A DNA stretch of 27,090 bases. Origin: Verrucomicrobiota bacterium. Lineage in GTDB: Bacteria; Chlamydiota; Chlamydiia; Chlamydiales; JAEYWL01. The notes under the pieces were generated by a model, which was not told the DNA's origin, searched no databases, and was given only the letters and a program-made list of their open reading frames with translations. The position numbers and the translations under genes are program-made. Location: the NCBI GenBank assembly GCA_023428915.1, contig JAEYWL010000069.1, positions 1-27,090 of the forward strand, in the 5' to 3' direction. This document shows, piece after piece, positions 21,078 through 27,090 of the stretch. Within the stretch, counting starts at the first letter, position 1. Every line of letters starts with the position of its first letter.

Positions 21078-23792
21078 CTATGATTGGGTTGGCGGGATCT
21101 GTGCTGCCGGTTTGAAGAGTCGGTTAATGCAGCTGCAGAGCACCCATACTGCAATTGCTATGGCTGAAATGATTCCCCATTCATTTATGCCTAAGGGTAC
21201 TATTTTAAAAATGCGCTGCAGGAAGGGGGTGTAGATGATGCCTAGCTGCATGAGGAAAGATAGGGTGATGGCGGCGAGGATGAGGGGGTTTGACAGGAGG
21301 CTTAGATGGTAGGGGGATCGTATGATCTGCACTGCTGCTAATTCCAATACTACAAGGGTGGTGAATGCCATTGTTTGGGCTAGCTTGCCGCTTTGATGCA
21401 TGCCGAAATAGCAAGCGGTTAGTGTTCCAAGGGCGATGACAAAGCTGATTAAAAGCAATTGAAGGGCTATTTTGGGGGTAATTATGGGATCGGAGGGTTT
21501 TCTGGGGGAGCGTTTCATGGCTTGGGGGTCTATGGGGTCGAGTCCTAATGCTATGGCCGGCAAGCCATCGGAAGCTAAATTTATCCAGAGGATTTGCAGT
21601 GCTGAGAGGGGGATAAATGGGTTTCCTGCAAAATCGGTAAAGCCTATTAACATTCCCATAAACACTACGAGGATTTCTGCAATATTTGACGAGGCTAAAT
21701 AGCAAACAAACTTAGTAATGTTGTCATAAATCCCGCGTCCTTCTTCGACGGCATTTACGATGGATGAAAAATTGTCATCGGTGATAACCATGTCAGAGGC
21801 TTCTTTGGTGACGTCTGTTCCTGTAATGCCCATGGCAATGCCGATATCGGCTTCTTTAAGAGCCGGCGCGTCATTTACGCCATCTCCTGTCATGGCCACG
21901 ACTTCACCGAGGGATTTCCAGGCGCGCACAATCCTCAGCTTATGCGCAGCTGATGTGCGGGCATAAATGGCTACTTTTCTCAGGCATTGTTTAAGGCGGC
22001 TGTCATCCATTTGCTCGAGTTCAGCTCCTGTCAGGATGACGGAATCGCTTTTAAGCAAATTCAGTTCTTTAGCGATCGCCAGGGCTGTTTCTTTGTGGTC
22101 TCCGGTAATCATTATTGTTGCAATCCCTGCATTTTTACAGGTTTCGATCGACTTTTTCACCTCGGGTCTTGGGGGGTCTTCCATAGCCGCCAATCCTGCA
22201 AAAATCAGCTCATTTTCCAGCGAGTGATCGATTTTGGCTTCCTGGGGTACGGGCCGATAGCCGACAGCGAGCACGCGAAGGGCTTGGCTGGCGAGATGGG
22301 CATTTGCGTCAGAGATGTTTTTTTTATATTCAGGGGTAAGGGGCTCGATTTTGCCATTAAGGAGCATATACTTGGAATGTGCGAGAATGATGTCGGCAGC
22401 GCCTTTAATAAAGAGCAATGGGCCTTCACCGGTTTGCCGAATCGTGCTCATTCTTTTCCGCTCGGAATCAAAGGGGATCTCAGATATTTGAGGGGTTGTG
22501 CTTTCCAGGTCCTGCTTAAATAAGTTTGCTTTCCCTGCTGCAACAAGAAGTGCTGCTTCAGTGGGGTCGCCTGTAATATCCCAGCTTGTTAAATGATCCT
22601 GGGTGTGATTCAGCTCGGCGCTGTTGCAAAGAATTCCAATTTTAAGGGTCGTGATCAGTTCCGGGATGTCTTTAGGATTGATTGCGGTATGATTTATTTC
22701 GAAATTTCCCTCGCGGCTGTAGCCGATCCCGGTTACGTCAATAAAGCTGTTATTAACCCAGATAGTGCGCACAGTCATCTCATTTTGGGTAAGGGTTCCG
22801 GTTTTGTCCGTACAGATAACTGTGGCGCATCCTAAAGTTTCGACGGAGGGAAGCCGGCGCACTAATGCATTCCGCCTTGCCATTTTATGGATGCCGATGG
22901 ATAGGGCTATTGTAACGATGGCGGGGAGGCCTTCCGGGATAGCTGCAACTGCAAGGCTTATGGAAATAAGCAGATTTTCTATTAAGGGAGTGCCTTTTAC
23001 ATAGCCTAAGGCAAAAACAAGAGAAACAATTCCGAGGCAAAGCCATACAAGCCGGAGTCCCAATTCTTGCAGGCGTTTTTGAAGGGGAGTTTGTTCTTCG
23101 GTTCCTTGTTGTAAAAGCGCTGCTATTTTTCCAAGCTCTGTTTGAACTCCTGTTTCAGTGGCGATCATATAGCCTTTTCCGCTCACGGCAACTGTACCTA
23201 GAAATCCCATGTTTTTTTTGTCGCCTACCACTAAATCCTGCTCTTTCAGGATATCGGTTGTTTTATGAATGGGTATAGATTCTCCTGTGAGTGCCGCCTC
23301 CTGGGTTGAAAGGCCAAATAGGCGTATGAATCTGCCGTCGGCCGGGATATGATCTCCTGCTTCAATTAAAATCAGGTCGCCCGGAACGATTTCTTTTGAT
23401 GGAATGGTTTGCAGCTGGTCTTCCCGCATGACTTTAGAAAAGCGGGTGATCATTTTACGTAAAGCCGAGAGGGATCTTTCCGCTTTATATTCTTGAAAGA
23501 ATCCAAGGAGGGCGTTGAGGATGATAATAATAATAATTGCAAAGGTGTCTATCCACTCACCCAGGGCTCCTGCAATAATCGCTGCGGCAATCAATATCCA
23601 GACAATGATGTTCTTGAATTGACAAAGGAATAAATAGCCGGCTGAGACCCTTCGTTGTTCAAGCAGTTGATTAGGGCCAAATTTCTGTAATCTTTTTTGA
23701 GCTTCAACCGCGTGTAATCCACGATGTGAGTCCGTATTGAGAATCCTGCTTAATTCCTGCTCAGATAGAAGCCACCAATTTTTATGGGTCAT
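21078..23792 (-). CDS. P-type Ca2+-transporting ATPase (P2A type), 904 aa
   Basis: A cation pump using ATP through a phospho-aspartate. From the chosen start: TGES at about 169-172, membrane motif AAIPEGLP at about 283-290 (calcium-coordinating M4 of P2A pumps), phosphorylation motif DKTGTLT at about 329-335, then the hinge TGDGVNDAPALKEADIGIAMG and paired C-terminal membrane segments. I chose the ATG at 23792 because it places WWLLSEQELSRIL at the normal family N-terminus; an in-frame TTG at 23837 would add 15 residues and has no clear Shine-Dalgarno. The stop is 85 bp before the tRNA gene on the same strand. Calcium export is the family-based inference. Confidence 0.92.
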   Translation of the reverse strand: MTHKNWWLLSEQELSRILNTDSHRGLHAVEAQKRLQKFGPNQLLEQRRVSAGYLFLCQFKNIIVWILIAAAIIAGALGEWIDTFAIIIIIILNALLGFFQEYKAERSLSALRKMITRFSKVMREDQLQTIPSKEIVPGDLILIEAGDHIPADGRFIRLFGLSTQEAALTGESIPIHKTTDILKEQDLVVGDKKNMGFLGTVAVSGKGYMIATETGVQTELGKIAALLQQGTEEQTPLQKRLQELGLRLVWLCLGIVSLVFALGYVKGTPLIENLLISISLAVAAIPEGLPAIVTIALSIGIHKMARRNALVRRLPSVETLGCATVICTDKTGTLTQNEMTVRTIWVNNSFIDVTGIGYSREGNFEINHTAINPKDIPELITTLKIGILCNSAELNHTQDHLTSWDITGDPTEAALLVAAGKANLFKQDLESTTPQISEIPFDSERKRMSTIRQTGEGPLLFIKGAADIILAHSKYMLLNGKIEPLTPEYKKNISDANAHLASQALRVLAVGYRPVPQEAKIDHSLENELIFAGLAAMEDPPRPEVKKSIETCKNAGIATIMITGDHKETALAIAKELNLLKSDSVILTGAELEQMDDSRLKQCLRKVAIYARTSAAHKLRIVRAWKSLGEVVAMTGDGVNDAPALKEADIGIAMGITGTDVTKEASDMVITDDNFSSIVNAVEEGRGIYDNITKFVCYLASSNIAEILVVFMGMLIGFTDFAGNPFIPLSALQILWINLASDGLPAIALGLDPIDPQAMKRSPRKPSDPIITPKIALQLLLISFVIALGTLTACYFGMHQSGKLAQTMAFTTLVVLELAAVQIIRSPYHLSLLSNPLILAAITLSFLMQLGIIYTPFLQRIFKIVPLGINEWGIISAIAIAVWVLCSCINRLFKPAAQIPPTQS

Positions 23793-23927
23793 AACGAAGA
23801 CCTGGATTGCTTGCTTTAAGAAATGGGTTTTGCTCAAAAGTTTTTTGCTGCATATCTAATTTATGATTTTTTTGAATAAGGGCAATTAGATTATTCGATC
23901 GCTTTATTATTCTTATTAATCTTTATT

Positions 23928-24104
23928 TAAACCAGACTTGCTACTTTATAATAAGTCATATTCGAAAGTTTTTTCTCTCTAAGAGCTCGCAAAAATCAGT
24001 GGGCTATATTATTAATATAACCCACTGATTTTCAAGGCTTCGTGCGATCTTTTAGAGGAAAAGAGCTCGAATCTGACCCTTAGAAGGTAGCAAGTCGGGT
24101 TTTA
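23928..24104. mobile_element. MITE-like imperfect inverted repeat of about 177 bp
   Basis: The left end reads (A)ACCAGACTTGCTAC and the right end is GTAGCAAGTCGGGTT, its near reverse complement. Both halves align over most of their length when folded (shared TTAGAG, AAAA, CGAAT, TGAC blocks). The centre is a 41-bp near-perfect palindrome at 23992-24032 (one mismatched pair, one-base loop, centre 24012). No protein is encoded. It fills much of the 409-bp gap between the divergent ATPase and hydroxylase genes. A solo end copy lies at 26945-26979. An alternative is a strong bidirectional terminator or small-RNA locus. Confidence 0.55.
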
Positions 24105-24119
24105 ATTAAAAATTAAGCT

Positions 24120-24149
24120 TTTACTTAGTCCTCTTTGCTAATTTATAAT
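24120..24149 (+). promoter_or_regulatory. Probable promoter of the aromatic hydroxylase operon
   Basis: TATAAT at 24144-24149 with TTTACT at 24120-24125, 18 bp apart, gives a start about 45 bases before the ATG at 24202. The surrounding TTGCTA-N-TTTATAATA also occurs at 23938-23953 with one difference, so this box could be derived from the neighbouring inverted-repeat element. Confidence 0.4.
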
Positions 24150-24201
24150 AGATTGTGGGTCTAAGATCCTAAGATAACTTTATATAGGCATAGGTGTTTC
24201 T

Positions 24202-25110
24202 ATGGGCCAACATGCTGAGGTTCAGGGGCTAACGACGACTCAGGCTCCTTTTATCGAACAGGCGCAAACTAATGGCGAGTTGTTTATTCATCAGCCTTAC
24301 GAGTTGTACAATGAGGATAATCAGGAGGCATGGCGCAAGCTTTACGCTTTATTAAAGCCGAAGTGGGAGAGTTTCGCCAATGAAAAATTTTTGGAAGGGG
24401 TGCGTTCGCTGTGTTTAAAACCGGATTGTATTCCGAGGCTTTCAGAAATTAATGCGTTTTTAGAGCCTTTAACTGGTTTTGAGGCTAAAGCTGTAAGCGG
24501 TTATGTTCCGGCTGCGATCTTTTTTGATTGTTTAAAGAAGCGGGAATTTCCTACTACTATTACGATAAGGGATAGTGCGCGCCTAAACTACTTGCCTGAG
24601 CCTGATATTTTTCACGACATTGCAGGGCATGTGCCGATGCATACGGATAAAACATTTGCCGATATTTTGGTGCGTTTCGGTGCGTTGGCACAGGCTGCGG
24701 CAGAGCGGCAGAGAGGACTTGATCCCAGTATCAGGGTGGAGCGTTTGTGCTGTAATATTCAGGCTCTTTCGAGGTTTTTTTGGTTTAGTATTGAGTTTGG
24801 CTTAATGCTGGAGGCCGGAGAGCTAAAGGTCTATGGCAGCGGGTTATTGAGTTCCGCAGACGAATGCGAACATGCTGTGGTTTCAGCAGAGGTGCAGCGT
24901 TTTCCTTTTCAAGCTGAATGGGTGATCAACCAGTCATTTGAAATTGATCATTTTCAACCATTGTTGTTTGTCATAGATTCCTTCGATCATTTATATAAGG
25001 AGATCGACTGTCTTGAGAGCTGGCTGCATATGGGAAAGTTGGATCACGCGGCTCCGGGAGAGCCTAAAGTATCTGAAGCAGACCTTGAACACTTTTTTAA
25101 GGGAAAATAG
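24202..25110 (+). CDS. phhA: Pterin-dependent aromatic amino acid hydroxylase (phenylalanine 4-hydroxylase type), 302 aa
   Basis: A non-haem iron monooxygenase using tetrahydropterin and O2 to hydroxylate Phe (or Tyr/Trp). Iron ligands are visible: His138 and His143 in FHDIAGHVP, and Glu198 in FWFSIEFGL. The PEPDIFHD stretch and YGSGLLSS are typical of the catalytic domain. The protein is catalytic domain only, the bacterial size, with no regulatory ACT domain. The gene lies 2 bp before the pterin dehydratase gene, so the cofactor-recycling enzyme is made with it. Chlamydia pneumoniae is known to encode a functional relative, in line with a chlamydial origin. Confidence 0.93.
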   Translation: MGQHAEVQGLTTTQAPFIEQAQTNGELFIHQPYELYNEDNQEAWRKLYALLKPKWESFANEKFLEGVRSLCLKPDCIPRLSEINAFLEPLTGFEAKAVSGYVPAAIFFDCLKKREFPTTITIRDSARLNYLPEPDIFHDIAGHVPMHTDKTFADILVRFGALAQAAAERQRGLDPSIRVERLCCNIQALSRFFWFSIEFGLMLEAGELKVYGSGLLSSADECEHAVVSAEVQRFPFQAEWVINQSFEIDHFQPLLFVIDSFDHLYKEIDCLESWLHMGKLDHAAPGEPKVSEADLEHFFKGK

Positions 25111-25112
25111 TT

Positions 25113-25481
25113 ATGGATGATGAACAATGCCATTTATCGCAGAAAAAGTGCATTCCTTGCAGCGGAGGGATTCCTCCATTACGCGGGGAGGCGCTGCAAG
25201 AGCTGAAAAGGCAGCTGGATAATGACTGGAAGGTTATTAGCGGGCATCATTTGGAAAAAGAGTACAGCTTTAATGATTTTAAAGAAGCGTTATACTTTAC
25301 CAATTTGATTGGAGAGATTGCTGAAGAAGAGGGGCATCACCCGGATATTTACTTGGCTTGGGGTAAAGTTAAGGTTGAAATTTGGACGCATAAAATTGAC
25401 GGGCTTTCTGAAAGCGATTTTATTTTAGCGGCAAAATGCGATGAAGCCCGGCAGAAATATTCGGCTAAATTTGGATGCTAG
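25113..25481 (+). CDS. phhB: Pterin-4a-carbinolamine dehydratase (122 aa)
   Basis: Dehydrates the 4a-hydroxy-pterin released by the hydroxylase so that the cofactor can be recycled. The signature EEEGHHPDIYLAWGKVKVEIWTHKIDGLSESDF carries the catalytic histidines (75, 76 and 93). The N-terminal about 20 residues hold three Cys (CHLSQKKCIPC), a common extension in bacterial forms. The gene follows the hydroxylase by 2 bp. Its last 17 bp overlap the convergent transporter gene. Confidence 0.93.
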   Translation: MDDEQCHLSQKKCIPCSGGIPPLRGEALQELKRQLDNDWKVISGHHLEKEYSFNDFKEALYFTNLIGEIAEEEGHHPDIYLAWGKVKVEIWTHKIDGLSESDFILAAKCDEARQKYSAKFGC

Positions 25482-26721
25482 TGGAAGCTGCAGTTTCAGA
25501 TTTGGGTGCCAGCCGATAAACGACCAGGCTGGCGGCTATGCCTGCAGCCATTAGGTAAAGGCCGGGGGCATAGCTTAAACCAAAAGTGTGGTAAAGCCAA
25601 AGGCAAAACGGCGAGGTTGGCGTGCCTATCAAAAGCGAACCGAGTGCGCAGCCAAAGGAAAGCACCAGATAACGGTGTTGCGGAGCTACTTGTTCTATAG
25701 CCCATGCGTGATACGGGGCAGCAAAGGCTACGCCAAAAAGGACAATGAGCAGGCGCACTATGAGTACCAGGCTCAGAGAGGCATTTTCCAGGAGATAGAA
25801 TAGGGGGACTGCGGCAATTGCCGAGCATAGCGCCCCGCCCATCATGATCCGTTCCTTGCCAAATTTATAAGCGATATAGCCAAAGCAGGGCAGTAAGAGT
25901 AAATCTGCACACAAAAGCAGAGTATTCATTTGCAGCACTTGTGTTTTAGATACATTGGTGATAAGGGGAATATACCCATTCATCAGTGTAAAAGCAAGAG
26001 AGTAGGTGGCATAAGAAAATCCGGAGGCCAGGACAATGCCAATAACGGCGCGTTTATTTAGCTTAAGTATTTGCAACAGGCTAGCGTCAGGCTGCTTGGC
26101 GGTTTGAGTGAATTCGCGTCCATCCTTGCAAAATATGCGTAAATACAGGCCAAGCAAGGCTGTAATGCCGCCTATCCAAAATAGGATGCGCCAATCTTGT
26201 TGCGTATTGCCTTGGCTGCTGATAAAAGTCACTAAACCGGAAGCGATCAGGATTCCGCCGATTGATGAGGCGTCATATAAGCTGCTAGAGAAGCCGCGCC
26301 GGGCTATAGTTGTATGCTCTAGTACAAAAATAGCACCTCCTGCTATTTCACCGGCTGCACAAAAGCTTTGCAAGAGTCTGCCGCAGGCGAGCAGTATTGG
26401 CGCCCATAGGCCGATGTCTTTGTACACCGGTAAACAGCCTATGCCAATAGTGACGATAGCCATGCCCATCAAAGAATAAATCAATGCCCGCTTGCGTCCA
26501 AAGCTATCGCCTATGCGTCCAAAACAAATTGAGCCGAGAGGACGGACTAACAAGCCGAGAGGGAGCATACTATAAGTCAGAATTAAGGCTGTTAAGGGCT
26601 CGAGATTTTCAAAAAAAAGAGGGGCAATAAATGGGGCTAATAGGCCGAAAAGGGCAGTGTCATAGTGTTCGAGTAAATTGCCAATTAAACCTGCAGCGCA
26701 ATCGCGGAGTGAAAAATGCAT
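25465..26721 (-). CDS. MFS transporter under TPP-riboswitch control, candidate thiamine transporter (418 aa)
   Basis: Start at ATG 26721, preceded by GAAGGGAAAA; an in-frame TTG at 26733 lies within that Shine-Dalgarno region. Hydrophobic segments fit twelve transmembrane helices, with the MFS loop 2-3 motif GRIGDSFGRKRAL and a metabolite:H+ symporter-like N-terminus (GNLLEHYDTALFGLLAPF). Family alone does not give the substrate; relatives carry proline, betaine or dicarboxylates. The upstream TPP riboswitch (26788-26884, same strand) points to thiamine, TPP or a precursor. The stop overlaps the convergent dehydratase gene. Confidence 0.85.
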   Translation of the reverse strand: MHFSLRDCAAGLIGNLLEHYDTALFGLLAPFIAPLFFENLEPLTALILTYSMLPLGLLVRPLGSICFGRIGDSFGRKRALIYSLMGMAIVTIGIGCLPVYKDIGLWAPILLACGRLLQSFCAAGEIAGGAIFVLEHTTIARRGFSSSLYDASSIGGILIASGLVTFISSQGNTQQDWRILFWIGGITALLGLYLRIFCKDGREFTQTAKQPDASLLQILKLNKRAVIGIVLASGFSYATYSLAFTLMNGYIPLITNVSKTQVLQMNTLLLCADLLLLPCFGYIAYKFGKERIMMGGALCSAIAAVPLFYLLENASLSLVLIVRLLIVLFGVAFAAPYHAWAIEQVAPQHRYLVLSFGCALGSLLIGTPTSPFCLWLYHTFGLSYAPGLYLMAAGIAASLVVYRLAPKSETAASTSIQI

Positions 26722-26787
26722 TTTTCCCTTCAATTTTTGGACTTGTGGGAAAACACCGCGCGTACTGTGTTAGAACAGTAACAAGTT

Positions 26788-26884
26788 GATTCACACTCCC
26801 TACGCTGGTATTACCCAGATCAGGTAGTAAGGGTTTAGCATTTCAGCCGGTTTGCTTTTAAGCAAACCGGCACCCCTGGTGATC
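26788..26884 (-). promoter_or_regulatory. TPP riboswitch (THI element)
   Basis: On the minus strand the conserved blocks occur in order: AGGGGTGCC, a variable P3-type hairpin (GCCGGTTTGC...GCAAACCGGC), CTGAAAT, ACCCTT, the pyrophosphate-sensor block ACCTGATCTGGGTAATACC, and AGCGTAGGGA. The flanks GATCAC and GTGTGAATC can form P1. The aptamer ends 66 bases before the MFS start codon, so translational or transcriptional repression by thiamine pyrophosphate is expected. Confidence 0.92.
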
Positions 26885-27090
26885 CCAAATAAAATATAAA
26901 GTTAAATTGAATATTTATGCAAGAAGCCCCTGAAAAAGTTTAAAATCCGACTCTTAGAAGGTAGCAAGTCTGGTTTAAAACCCAAGTTGTCCCCTAAATC
27001 TTAGCACAAGCTTAATTAGATATTGAGATGGCGCAGATAATGCCGAAGCCAAGGGTTCTTCCCCTTGGCAAGGCGTTAGATGCGTCAGAT
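26885..27090. other. Intergenic end of window with a solo repeat copy
   Basis: Contains the repeat at 26945-26979 and a hairpin GCCAAGGG (27048-27055) / CCCTTGGC (27062-27069). An ATG at 27028 opens a frame that stays open to the window end (21 codons, MAQIMPKPRVLPLG...), but it lacks a clear Shine-Dalgarno and includes the hairpin. I do not call it a gene. Confidence 0.4.
26945..26979 (+). repeat. Solo end copy of the MITE-like repeat
   Basis: Matches 24071-24104 at all but about three positions, with CTTAGAAGGTAGCAAGTC identical in both. It also shares 19 bp with the reverse complement of the left end at 23926-23944. The rest of the element is absent here. Confidence 0.6.

Noticed and set aside
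20954..21154. 66-codon minus-strand frame ending inside the tRNA gene
   Set aside because: It overlaps the end of the ATPase gene and the tRNA itself; not a real gene.
21987..22523. 178-codon plus-strand frame inside the ATPase gene
   Set aside because: It is antisense to the conserved P-domain of an intact P-type ATPase and has no independent support.
27028..27090. Start of a gene running out of the right edge
   Set aside because: Only 21 codons are visible, without a Shine-Dalgarno and across a hairpin; there is not enough to call.

Overview
The window is a bacterial chromosome segment of moderate-to-low G+C. A pterin-dependent aromatic amino acid hydroxylase with its recycling enzyme, a thiamine-riboswitch transporter and many integrative elements suggest an environmental chlamydia (Parachlamydia-like) or another amoeba-associated bacterium. 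This assignment is an inference; nothing in the window names the species.

Layout: (1) 1-970 is decayed mobile DNA, including an N-terminal fragment of a plasmid/phage primase interrupted by an in-frame TGA. (2) 971-20992 is a tandem array of two integrative elements at the 3' end of a tRNA with anticodon CAT (20919-20992, minus strand). Three direct copies of the 44-bp tRNA 3' part (971-1014, 8587-8630, 20920-20963) mark the boundaries. Each element has its tyrosine recombinase at the tRNA-proximal end, pointing away from the tRNA gene. (3) 20993-27090 looks like host DNA: a P-type Ca2+ ATPase, a MITE-like inverted repeat, the aromatic amino acid hydroxylase and pterin dehydratase pair, an MFS transporter, and a TPP riboswitch leading to that transporter.

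Element A (about 1015-8586) carries integrase, a 433-aa protein of unknown function, a small excisionase/AlpA-like HTH protein, a D5/P4-type primase-helicase, two small phage-like genes, and a membrane-anchored Sel1-like protein on the opposite strand. Element B (about 8631-20919) carries three cargo blocks. The first is a probable conflict/defence locus: divergent operons of FRG protein plus beta-flower protein against XRE-ImmA protease plus PIN nuclease plus metallophosphoesterase. The second is a nested integrase/replication module (12486-15786) with the same gene order as element A. Its replication gene contains an 11-bp-phased iteron array read in all three frames. The third is a compact metabolic cassette: a YheO-type regulator, a class I aminotransferase, a threonine-dehydratase-like enzyme and an ornithine-cyclodeaminase-like enzyme.

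The parts work together as follows. The integrases probably act on the tRNA att sites through paired arm sites with an 11-bp period, found near both ends of each element. The HTH and replication genes probably give the elements episodic replication. The two cargo blocks would offer the host protection and an amino-acid interconversion pathway. On the chromosomal side, the riboswitch implies that the MFS protein imports thiamine or a related compound.
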